Below are positions 47,633-64,000 of a stretch of DNA of 64,000 nucleotides, one piece after another; position 1 is the stretch's first letter; each line of letters begins with the position of its first letter. The notes under the pieces are model-generated. The model was not told the DNA's origin. It did not search any database and worked only from the letters and a program-made list of their open reading frames with translations. The position numbers were made by a program, and so were the translations under genes. The stretch is from Oryzias latipes (Eukaryota > Chordata > Actinopteri > Beloniformes > Adrianichthyidae), in assembly GCF_002234675.1 (NCBI RefSeq), contig NC_019878.2:3175763-3239762 (forward strand), in the 5' to 3' direction.

Positions 47633-49170
47633 CAGTTGAAACCAAAAATGTATATACACCACAATAAAACACATGCTTTTTTTCTCACCATCAGACATGA
47701 CATTAAAGTACACTTTTCCTGTTTTAGGTAAATTATAATTAACAAAATTATTTCAATTTGCTAAATGTCAGAATAATGAGACTAGGTTTTGTTTTTTTAG
47801 ACAAGTTTTTATTACTTTTATCAAGGTCAAAAGGTAACATACATTTCCTTAGTGTTTGGTACTATTGCCATTAAACTGCAGTACTTGGGTCAAACCTCTT
47901 GGATATCCTTTCACAAGCTTTGGTAGGAATTTTGTCCCGTTCCTCCTGACAGGACTGGTGTGAATGAGCCAAGTTTGTAGGTGGCCTTGTGTGTACACGC
48001 CTTTACAGCTTTGACCATACATTTTCAATAGGATTTAGGTCCAGGCTCCAAAACTTTATTGTCCCTAAGCCACTTTGTAACCAGTTTGGCAGTATGCTTC
48101 AGGTCATTGTCCTTTTGGGAGATCCATTTGTGCCCAAACTTTCTGGCTGACGTCTTCAGATGTTGCTTCAATATTTCCACTTACTGTTCTTTCCCTCATG
48201 ATGCCATCTATTTTGTGAAGTGCACCAGTCCCTCCAGCAGCAAAACAAACCCACAAGATGATGCTACCACCCCCATGTTTTACAGTTGGGGTGGTGTTCC
48301 CAGGCTTATGTTTCCTCCAAACATAACGATGGTCATTGTGGCCAAACCGTTCTATTTTGGTCTCCAAAAATTAAAGTTTTTACCCTTGTGTGCTTTAGCA
48401 AACTTGAATCTGGCTTTTCTACGTTTCTTTTGGAGTAATGGCTTCTTCCTGGCAGAGTAGCCTTTCAGCCCATGTCTGTACAGCACTCGTTTCACTGTTG
48501 ATAATGTCACATTCTTACCATCTTCAGCCAGCGTCTTTACAACATCTTTTGCCTTCGTCCTTGGGTTGTTCTGGACATATTGGACCAAAGTACGTTCATC
48601 TCTGGGACAAGGAACCCGTCTCCTTCCTGAGTGATATGATGGCTGGACGTTCCCATGATTCTATACTTGCGTACCGTTGTCTGAACAGATGAACGTGGCG
48701 CCTCCAGGCATCTGGAAATACATCCAGGAAAGAACCAGACTTGTGCAAATCCCCAATTGTCTTCCTAATATCTCAACTGATTGCTTTTAACTGTCCCATG
48801 ATGTTTTACAAACAAGCAAGAGTGTTTTTAAATGTGCCCTAATACATATCCACAGGTGTGTTTCTAATAAACTCTAATGCTGTCAATAAACGTATCTGAT
48901 GCTTCCACAGAGATGACATCATCATCTGGGGTTTCCCAAATTGTTTAAAGGCATTGTGATCTTTGCGTATGTGATCTTTTGACTTTGAATAAGTAATAAA
49001 AAAAATGTCTTAAACCCTAGTCTCATTATTCTGACATTTAGAAAATAGGAATAATTTTGTTAATGGTAATTGACCTAAAACAGGAAAAGTTTACTTTTAT
49101 TTCATGTCTGACGGTGAGAAAAATGCATGTGTTTTTTTATGTGGTATATATAAACTTCTGGTTTCAACTG
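47633..49170 (-). mobile_element. Tc1-like transposon, both ends present, dead transposase
   Basis: This 1538-bp element is flanked by TA (47631-47632 and 49171-49172). Ends CAGTTGAAACCAAAAATGTA and, inverted, CAGTTGAAACCAGAAGTTTA begin long (~200 bp) inverted repeats that share 'aaatgtcagaataatgag'. The minus strand encodes transposase pieces: QYVQNNPRTKAKDVVKTLAE (HTH region, 48588-48352) and HKPGNTTPTVKHGGGSIILW (DDE core, 48367-48104), in different frames. Confidence 0.9.
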
Positions 49171-52100
49171 TAGATGGAACTGAATGTAGAACAAACCAAC
49201 TTTATAATGTCTTTTTAAAACTTTTTATAGAGATAAAAAATGCCAAAGAAGTATCTGTTGTCCTTCTGAACATCTGCTTCTTCTTCTCCTGTGGAATGTG
49301 TCAGTTTGAGGAGACTCTCGTCAGCAGCATCAGCTTCCTTCATCTAAAACCAACACACACACTGCCTACACCGACTGCCAGCTGGCATTTTCTGCCTTTT
49401 TAGGTTTACTTACCTTTTTATGTGTGTCTTACAACAAATTGCTGTTTTTCTAAGGCTTTGAACTGTTTTTTGTATTTCATTTGTGAAAGAAAGTTGTAGC
49501 AAAGAGAGTTCTTGAGTGATGTTTACAAGCAGCATGTGTGCAGCACATGCTGAATGTTGTTGGCTGACTTGCTCTCCACGCATCACCTCTATAGTTTTTA
49601 CTTGAGTGGCTCTGCATTTGTAAGTCAGTGTGATCAGCCGAGTACTTATTCATTTTCATGAGTCAGTTCTACAACTTTTCTGTGTCAGTCATAAAAACAT
49701 CAAATTTAAGATGCGCAGCCAGAGTGGCAGCCATGAAAAGGCCATCCTGTCTGTTTACAGACATACTGCAGCTACACTGGCTGGGTCAATGGGCTGTTGT
49801 GAAGGGAAACACGAACTGCTCTGTGAAGTTTGTAGATATCCAGCCTCTTCTGAAGTTTCTGGTTGGGAGGAGACTGCTATTTCTTCTTATTTGCTGATCC
49901 TTTATTTGTGAAGTTGTTCCTTGCTTTTAAATTCTCTCTTTTCCAAACACCTTTATTCACCTTTTTTATTCAACCGTGTCTGCTGTAACCAATTTCTGTC
50001 GTTTCAATAGTCTTTACACAGCACGCATAAATGTAGGTTTAAATTGAAGGTAATGAAACACATAAAAGAAAAAGTCTTTTATTACCCAATAGAGACATAA
50101 TCATCCATAATTTAGGTTACACGTTATTGTAAGGAACAAGAGTAATCTCTCAATGAAGCCTGAGATGTTTGCCTGTTGTGAGTCGGCACTGCCCTGGCTG
50201 GTTTCTGAGTCGTTTTTGGCTGTGGTTTACATGCATGCTCCAAATATAGGGTATTAGGTTGTTGAGTCTGGCCAGGACACACGGTGACGAGGGTAATCAG
50301 ATTTACTGAGCTGAGTTTTTTTCCCCCCCACGAGCGCTGCTCTGCCTCTTCCTACCCTGGACTGGTTATTATACCACTCCCTGCATCCACCCTGTTCAGG
50401 AAAAGTCTCATCATCATGGTACAGGACCAAGAAACTGTGCTGGAAACTGAATGCAGGAGAGCTTTGGCTGTCTGTGTATCAATCACCATCTAGAATCATT
50501 AGGATTGGGTCTCATAGCCATTGTATTAAATGGATTCAATAGTGATTCACTAGTTCATAACATCATTTACAAATAGACACAATTTAATTCAATATTGGTG
50601 TATGTCTTTTAATTTTCATTCCAAAATTGACTGTTTGTAAAATCTTTTAACGTAGCAGGGGATTTAAAAAAACTAGTGTGAAACTATTTTTCATAAACTA
50701 ATATTTTTTTCATCAGAAACAAACTTAAGAGCTGTTTTTGCATGAAAAAAAACATACAAAAATCAATATTAACCTAAATGATTATTAGATATGTGTAAAT
50801 TGTCAGATTTACATTTGAAAATAAATAAACCCTTTGGAAACGTAATCTGTTGGACAAATGGCAGATTTTATTGAGTTTGCTGGTACTACTCAGTTCATCT
50901 GTCATCAAAAATTTACTGTGCACATCATTTATACTGGTTATTTACAGTTTTCCTTATGTAAACAAATATTTGTTCGTTTTTATGTCACTGAATCTCCATT
51001 TTAAATAGGAGATGAACAGAACTGATTTGATTTAAGCAGCAAATAAACAGAATACATTCTCGCAGATTTGGCTGGTAAAGGAGTGAAAGCTGTTTTTCAG
51101 AATCAAACTATTTTTGATGGAAATTTAAAAAATGACAAAAGATGTGTCATTAAAATTAATCTTGAACTTTAGAATCAAAATTGACTGAGGTCTCTCAGTC
51201 ATCCAGGTCATGGTATCACAGGCTTCTGTTCTTGGATGCCACTTTAGTCTGGCACGGAACAGAAGAGGCATAGCATTAAGTCAGGACTCAGCAATCCAAC
51301 TGAAAGACACAGAACTCTCCTTTGAAGACAACAACCGCATTTAGGACAGAGGACTGATGGTTTACATAGGAAGTTAGAAAGCATCTATGTTTAAATGGAT
51401 AAATCTTCTCATAACAGATGTAGGAGTTTGAAACATTTCCTGTTTCCCATGTTCAGCCCTGTTTTGAAATTTTGGCCAACAGACTATGATTATATTCATC
51501 CACCACAGATAAACAATGGACCCACCAACAAGTGCCCTGATCAGCATTGAATCATTTGCATCTGTTCATGTGACGTCCAGTTGCTTTTAGCAACAACTCT
51601 GTAGCAGTCAGCACATAAATAACCTGAATTCTCCATCAGCTGCTGAAACTAAAGATACTTGGATGAGCAGCAAATTGTTTTCTAGATGAACCTTTAAAGT
51701 TCAGCTGCCCTGAAGAACGAAATCCTGCAGTGAAAATCCAATGAATGCATTATTTACGCAGCAATAGTTGTGTTACCTTTTTTATTATCTAAAAGATAAT
51801 GTTTGACCTGTCTTTATTAGCTGGTTATAGACTTAAGAATATCTTATTCTTTCTTCTTAAAACCAAAAGTTTTTGCTGTCCCTTTAAAACGTTTTTTACT
51901 CAAGTGAAAAAGCTGTCAGGCTGCTTGTTTGCATGGAGGACTAGATTTGCTGTTTCGTGCTCGAATGAAGATAGACAAACTTTACCTTGTTTCCATAGCA
52001 GACTGCGGTTTTATTTACATGTTGGTGATGAATAGGAGCAAACGACAGCGCAATCAATTTATGACTTTTACGGATAATTTTTTACTTTTTTTTTTGTCTT

Positions 52101-53146
52101 CAGAGTAAAACCTACAAATAAAGTATTTAGTTAACTAAAGAAGTTAACTAGTTACAGAAAGTGCAATCATAGAAATAATTAAAATACATTGAACACATTT
52201 ATCTACTGACAAAAAACTCCTAAAATAAATGACTAAAAAACTTAGATTTTCTTAAAGCTCTGCTTAGGGGTTTTGTGCCACTTTTTTCTACCAAATCTTC
52301 TTATTCTGGGTTTTCTCTATTTAAAAATAACATGTATTTTTATTGGAAGAAAACCCTTAGTATGACCTGAAAACATTCTAATGTACTAAATAATGTACTT
52401 AAATTTTTATTAAGGAAATGTCAATAACTGAGGATTGCTGCTTCAAATTTTAAAACAACTTTACCTTTTTCAGTTTTTTTTTCATCTATATATTTTAGTA
52501 GGATAAAATAAAAATGTGCAGTTATGCTGGAAGTGCTTCAAAATTAACTGTCTTTATGTGGTTTGTTTCTTTAGTCATAAAATGTCATTTCATTTTATTA
52601 GTTCCTTGAAAATGAAAATGTTTTACAGTGCCGTGATGAAGAAGTACAGTCCTGGACGTGGTGCTCATGATGATCAAGAGGAATGAGATTCTAGTTTCAC
52701 AACATGACTCTGTTGGTCCTTATGACCGGGCTGTGTAACTGATTTCAGGTCAGATACTGGGGAGTACATGTGTGGTGTCTCTTGGTGTGGGAATCTGAAA
52801 TCTGATCTGAGCGATCCGGTGAAGGACAGCATTCTTACAACCAGAGATTAGACTCATAAGAGACGAACTAAATCCTTCAGTGTTCAAGTTTGATGACTTT
52901 TTGGTGGGTAAAGTATCCTAAGTTGCGAGGACAACTGCAAAAACACCCTATGTAGACTTGACTTTGTGAGTACATTAGGGCTGTGTTGGATGGGCAGAGA
53001 TGGAAGCAGGTCTGAAGTTGCATTGAAATTGTTCGGTTCCCCTGTAAATCAGACCGTCTGAGCTTTTTCAGTACAACAGCCTTCTGGGTACATCCGCTTT
53101 GATCAAGATAACGTATTATCCTAAAATCGTATATATATGTCAGTTA

Positions 53147-53623
53147 GGGGTGTAATGATTTATTGACTTAATTAATCAATTAAGATTCTAGATCCAACTG
53201 TCTGAGGCAAGTTGTTAATCAAATTGACCTATACCATTTATAAAAAAAAAGTCAAGATTCTGTCAATCTTGTAAAATACCAGTTGGGTTGAGACACGATA
53301 GGTTAATATTACTATAATGTAAAAACAACCAAGTGCATCACAGCGGACAACACACATGTGATGACAGCAAAAACGGATCAGTCAATCATTCCAGTCCAAT
53401 GTGTGGAAACAACTTTTGAATTTAGCAAAGACGTGACAGTGCACTAAGAATGTTCCCTTTTTACACACTGGTTTAAATTTTGGCTAAAGTTGTACTAGAT
53501 CCATTGTAGGTCAGTGAATCGGATCGTCCAAAATCAACTAATAAAACTATGAATCGTACCGTCAACCACAAACTAGCTAATTTAAATCAAATTGTTGTTC
53601 AAATTAATTGTTACACCTTTAAT
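53147..53623. mobile_element. hAT-like MITE candidate, copy 2
   Basis: Left end AGGGGTGTAATGATTTATTG; right end AATTAATTGTTACACCTTTA is its approximate inverse. The interior shares several 12-22 base blocks with 35467-36090. Confidence 0.6.
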
Positions 53624-54059
53624 GTCAGTATAATAAATAATTCTCTAGAGTATTATAGAAATTTTAAAGTCAGCTTTAAAATGGCCAAGATGACTGGCTG
53701 TGGCTAGCTCTTTTAATGTTTTCTTCTTCTACTCCACATGGAGTTTAGAGATTCTCCATGTTGCAGATTATAAAACAATGTAGTTTTTTTCTGCAAATCA
53801 TGGAATTAACTGCTTTTTATTGAATTTCCTCCTTGCAAACCTAATCTGCCATCACATACTGGATGATGTGAAATGTTTCTTGTGTATAAAATCATCTGTC
53901 TCGTTTCCATTTTTAGAATGCATCATTTAGCTTAACTTTAAATTTTAATTTGAAGAAAATAATTTTTTAAAAGCTGTTATTCCCAAAAATGTAAAGCGTA
54001 TGATTCATAAACCAGATCACTCCTTTTTTTTTGGTCATTGTTTTTGTGGCAAAAACATA

Positions 54060-54633
54060 CCGTATTTTCCGGACTATAAGTCGCACCGGAGTATAAGTCG
54101 CACCAGCCCAAAAATGCATTATAAAGTAGAAAAAAACACAGATAAGTCGCACTGGACTATAAGTCGCATTTTAACTTTCACAACCTTATATGACACAATC
54201 ATAGCAGACTGTTTATCTAATAATTTCACAGTAATTTTTTTCAAACTTATTTATTTATTCCTTTCATGAAGCATCATTGGCCAACTAATACTCTGTTTTC
54301 ATCCTGTATTTGTAGAAACAGTTGTCATTTTTATTGCATTTCTGAATCTATGAAATCATTGGAAAATAGAATATTATGTTGTTAGCCTTCAAGATCTTAC
54401 TGTAAAAAAAGTTTGCTGTTTCTCTGAGTCACTTAACATACTCTTAACACTTAACATACCTCATACATCAAATTGACCCAGTAACATCATCTCTGTTCCT
54501 CACAAATGAACATAACAGGAGGGTTAACAATGTATTTATTTCAAATTATTTCTAATATAAGTCGCTGCGGAGTATAAGTCGCACCCCTTGCCAAACTATG
54601 AAAAAAGGGCGACTTATAGTCCGGAAAATACGG
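54060..54633. mobile_element. MITE with CCGTATTTTCCGGACTATAAG termini
   Basis: This 574-bp element has perfect inverted ends CCGTATTTTCCGGACTAT / ATAGTCCGGAAAATACGG and subterminal repeats of TATAAGTCGCACC. TA is present on both outer sides (54058-54059, 54634-54635), fitting a Tc1/mariner-type target duplication. AT-rich interior with no transposase. Confidence 0.8.
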
Positions 54634-54667
54634 TATTTAGTTCCCTTGTGAATTAAACGATACCTTC

Positions 54668-54905
54668 TGAAGTTCCACTCTGATCATCTTTTGTATTATC
54701 GTACAAGTGTTCCCAGTGGTCTTTTCAGTATGATGATGCAGTTTTTAGCCAAAATCTAAAAACCTGTGGCGTTTTCTAGGACATAGTTTCTGTAGAGCGG
54801 TAGGAGTTCATGAGAAATTCACCTCTGGCCTGGAGCGGGACTGTTGGCAAAGATGGACGTGGAGACGTACATGGCAGCCATGTTGTAACAAACTGCCAGT
54901 GTGTG
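54668..54905 (+). mobile_element. Fragment of the ~630-bp inverted-repeat element
   Basis: GAAGTTCCACTCTGATCATC followed by 'gtgttcccagtggtcttttcag' and 'aaaacctgtggcgttttctaggacatag' match the start of the copy at 58809. The 3' half, with the frame remnant, is missing. Confidence 0.6.
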
Positions 54906-56782
54906 GGTGCATTTTTGTCCCCTGCAGAAGGCTGCATGGATGTGGGCAGGACATTAGTTATGTCAAGTTATGCATCTTAGGCTTGCATCTGTATTAAAAG
55001 GACACAAAGACCAGAATTTTGGCATCAACTAACTTGGTTTGAAAGTTCTATGTATATATGTGGTTATTGGGAGTTTGTGTTGGGGCAGAGCAGTGGATGC
55101 AGATGCCGTGCTTTGTGGGAGGATGGATGCTGGAGACAGAAGTTGGGTGTGGAGCGGACAGCTGATATTTCTGACTGAAGGCCTGATCCAAGCCTTGGTG
55201 TTCCTGAGGCTTCTCCTCTGCCTCACTGCCCACAGTGCCTCTCTATCATCTCTGCCAGGGTGTTGCTCAGAGAAGCACAAGTCGAAAATACTGCAGTGTC
55301 TGGGCTGAGCGATTGCAGTGCTGAGGATTATTCCTGCAGTGGGTACTCTTGCTTTACATTAAAAAAAGGGAAAAAAGCACATCCTTTTTGTTTCTGGGTT
55401 GTACGTTTTTAAACATAACACTTGTGTAGTTTTTCTCCTTAGTAGTGACTGCATACCCAAGTTTATTTTATAAGATGTGTTTGATAAATTAAGCTTGATT
55501 TATTATTTAATGTCTTCACTAAAATCAAGTTCTGTTCCAATCCATAGAAAAGTGGTAATTCTTAGGATAATTCTGTTTTTTTCTGACTTTAGTTGTTATT
55601 TACAATAAAGTTGCAGAATTATATAACAAAAGAATTATCAATCTCCTCAGAAGTGGCTACTGTATATAAGAAGGCTGCTTCTGGTAAGATTTGTCTCTGA
55701 ACATGATTTATGAATGTCTAAAAATAGTTGATATCAGCTGCAGGAACATGGCCTGAGCAAAAACCTCTTCTTTAGCTTTTAAAAGAAAAAACAAATATCA
55801 GCAGTTGCCTTCCTCACATTCTTACAGTCACGACCTGATGAACAGCTGCCACATCACTGAAGTCACTCAAATGTCTTCATCGTCAGTCTTTCTAGGAACT
55901 GAAGGCAGCAGCTCCTGCAACCTCCCCCCTCCTCCATTTGTGTCACATGTCCCGAGTCTCCAGCCCTAATGGCTGGGAATGGCCAGAGACCGGCATTGCC
56001 TCCTGGTACTTCCAAATATAGCAACGCTGCCTACATGTACACAGCAGTTTTACTCATCCACCTGCCTTCTGCACACTGTTAGGCTGCTTTCACACAGCAA
56101 CATTTCAAGGTTACTGAGTTTTCAGCACCAATAATTGTGAACGCAAACATCAACATAGTGAGGTTCAATGCTCTCATCCACACAGTTACATTTCACTGAT
56201 GTTTTCTCATATTTTTGAAGCCTTGTCCTGTAAATATCTCCATTATAGTTCCTCATCTTCTTGACTGAACGTCTCATTGACCTGCTTTCATACAAACAAA
56301 ATATACAGTGATCTCAACAGCATGAACGCTCTTATTTTCTTATATTTGATGTTTTTACTAAATATTAAGAGGCTTTCTGATCCATGCAGAAGGTCTCACC
56401 CTAATTAATAAATAACTGAACTTACATCTATGAATATGTTCACTTGTGGGTGAATAATACATTTCTCCTGATGCCACACATGCAGGTTATTAACGCCAAT
56501 TATGATCAGCTGTAGTGAAGCAATAGCTTTGTCTTTTTATGTTTAAGGAAATGATGAGATTGGAGTGTTAACACGCATAGACATCCTCACTGCTGCTTTA
56601 CAAACAGACATGTTGATGTTTTGATCTGGCATCATAGACAGATGCAAAGAAATGACTTCCTTCCTATGCAGTTGCTTATTTATATTGTGGGAATGTTAAG
56701 TGGCAATTGTTATGTTTTGAATGAAGGACAAAAAATCTGTTTCACAAAACTTTCAAAGTGTGGCTGCTGCAAGTTTTTTTCT

Positions 56783-57067
56783 TTAAATCATTGTCCAGCC
56801 ATCCATCCTTTTCTGCTCATTCGGGACCGGGTCACAGGGGCAGCAGGCTAAGCAAAGATGCCCAGACTTTACTCCCTCAGGCCACTTTCCTCCTGATCCT
56901 CTCCGAGACGTTCTCAGGTCAGCTGAGAGATGACGTCTCTCCAGCGTGTCCCTGGTCTTCCCCATAGTCTCCCCCAGTGGGACATGCCCGGAACACCTCC
57001 CCAGGGAGGCACCCAGGAGGCATACGGACCAGATCCCCAAGCCACCTCAACTTGCTACTCTCGATCA
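56783..57067 (-). mobile_element. LINE 3' fragment (antisense)
   Basis: 'ggcagcaggctaagcaaagatgcccagactt' and 'tctccagcgtgtccctggtcttccccatagtctc...gggacatgcccggaacacctccccagggaggc' are the antisense 3' ORF end of the same non-LTR element as at 4395-5480. Confidence 0.65.
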
Positions 57068-57450
57068 ATGAACCACTACCTTAGCGTGGTGATGGGCTTT
57101 GAGAGCTTGAGTGATCCCACGATCTAAGATGTCTGGGGCTTATACCCCTGGTGGGCAGACAGGCCAAGACAAAGAGCAATTCAGAACCTCCTTCATAAGT
57201 ACTAAGCATCAAGAGAGGTTATGACGCCAGGATTGGGGTCACCAGGGCCTCACCCTGGGGCCAGGCCTAGAGTTGGGGCTTGCAGGCGTGCGCTTGGTGG
57301 CCGGGGCTCTTCCAACTGGTCGCAGTGGGGTTCATCCTGTAGAGACAAAGTGGCATCACTCCCGTGTGGGCCCACCACCTGCAGGATAGATTAAAGGGGA
57401 GCTGGTGTAATGTGGTTTGGGCGGGTACCTCAGCCCAAACCCCGATCATG
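57065..57450 (+). mobile_element. LINE 5' fragment (sense)
   Basis: 'caatgaaccactaccttagcgtggtgatgggctttgagag', 'gtctggggcttatacccctggtgggc' and 'gtggcatcactcccgtgtgggcccaccacctgc' resemble the 5' part of the same LINE type. It joins head-on to the antisense 3' fragment at about 57066. Confidence 0.6.
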
Positions 57451-58466
57451 GAACTTGGCTTTTAACTAATGTACCGGTAGTTTGTCACTTTTTTTGTTTG
57501 CGCTTTCCCAGTTTTTGCTCTTTTTTTTCCCCCTGTGAGACTGCTGTCCGTCTTCTAGGTGTTTTAGTCCCACCATCTCTGTGACAGATGCTGATGGCAT
57601 TTATTCTGGACTCCCTATATCCTGTCAACACTAAATTAAAGCTTTAGGATATCATTAAATGTGGCTGTCATCAGTGCCACTGTGAACCACACCTTTCATG
57701 CTTTTGCAGTCATCATGTGCCCTGAGAACCACCCAAGTGTTTGGTGGCAGAAATGAAGGGTTTGGTCCGTTTGATTGGTCAGCCGCCCGTTATGGGTCAC
57801 TTCTGGTTTTTCAGAATTAGTGCCCCCCCCCCCCTCCATGTTATAGATGGGGTTTGAACACATTTTCCTTGAGCTGGTACAGCTAACCTGCTGGTGTTAC
57901 TGTGCTGTAACTACACTGGGATGTAAACAGTGGGTTATGCTGGTTAGTGTGGGCAATGGTTTTGAGGAAGTCGGGGAGACGCAGAAGTGGACTAATCTGT
58001 CTTTAACTGACTGACGTCAGGTCGCTGTTGGCCTGCAGGGCTCAGAGCCAGGTTTCGGCAGGTAAATACACATCAGCTGCTGCACTAATGACTTAAGTCA
58101 ATACCGTAGAAGGAAATCTGAAACATCGTCGGTGCTTTTTGATTCTGTGATGTGAATTGGTTCTGAATAAAATCTGCTTTAAGTTGTGTGTCCAAAGTAA
58201 TTCAAGCATTTCTTTCCTTCGTAGGTCATCTGGTGAAGTGTGCAAAGGGAGGAGGGCAGACAGCGCCACCTGGGCGTGCAGCAAGGGACTGCATCCCATC
58301 AGAGCACTGACAACCAGCTTCCTGAAGCTCTGCTGCTGCTGCCAGATGGACTGCAAACTCTGAGGATCCAAGGATTCAGGACTAAAACCGGCTGGGGGGG
58401 CATAACGCTCACTGGAGCAGGAAAAGGAGGGCATTGGTTGGGAAAGGAAAGGACAGGGGCTTTATG

Positions 58467-64000
<5,534 letters not shown>

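Larger units (their letters stand above)
46152..58224 (+). other. cul1: cul1 intron 1 (inferred)
   Basis: About 12 kb without conserved coding sequence. It holds a Tc1 element (47633-49170), a hAT-like MITE (53147-53623), a TA-flanked MITE (54060-54633), a fragment of the ~630-bp element (54668-54905) and LINE pieces (56783-57450). Between 49.2 and 53.1 kb I see nothing assignable. Confidence 0.5.

Overview
The window is vertebrate nuclear DNA, almost certainly from a teleost fish. Genes have short, highly conserved exons with GT/AG junctions separated by long, TE-rich introns. The proteins are vertebrate families, and the repeats are typical of fish: Tc1, hAT and piggyBac-like elements, a non-LTR retrotransposon of the Rex1/L2 kind, L2-type 3' tails and a tRNA-derived SINE. 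The repeat set, especially a 211-bp element with CCCTTGTGCTATC termini and a ~630-bp element ending in TTTAAAG(A/T)CCCACTC, reminds me of medaka (Oryzias). That genus call is from memory, not from a search.

Layout. (1) 127-11617, plus strand: a complete seven-exon slc7a14-type transporter gene (746 aa). Its intron 4 holds a broken Tc1 and a LINE fragment, and its intron 6 holds a nested hAT-in-MITE insertion. (2) 14404-16162, minus: a three-exon cldn11 gene (claudin-11, 216 aa), convergent with slc7a14. (3) 17299-35271, minus: an eleven-coding-exon polyhomeotic gene, phc3 type (1051 aa as assembled, with HD1 motif, FCS zinc finger and C-terminal SAM domain). Its probable promoter is a CpG island near 39.0-39.9 kb. 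(4) 42265-44594, plus: a five-exon gene for a 219-aa basic, coiled-coil protein that I do not recognise. (5) 58467 to the window end, plus: the first 13 coding exons of cul1 (Cullin-1), with a likely non-coding first exon at about 45.91-46.15 kb and a ~12-kb TE-filled first intron. All exon joins in genes 1-5 keep the reading frame, which is the main support for the models.

The genes are not an operon and do not share a pathway. slc7a14 and cldn11 encode membrane proteins, phc3 a PRC1 subunit, and cul1 the SCF ubiquitin-ligase scaffold. The slc7a14-cldn11-phc3 order recalls human 3q26, whereas CUL1 is on human 7q, so a synteny boundary lies between about 39 and 46 kb.

The most interesting non-genic structures are: a 14-bp minisatellite (~48 copies) that appears to have expanded from inside an L2-type retroposon tail in the last phc3 intron; two cases of transposons inserted in transposons with readable target-site duplications; and a ~630-bp inverted-repeat element whose copies share remnants of one reading frame, possibly a captured host-gene exon.
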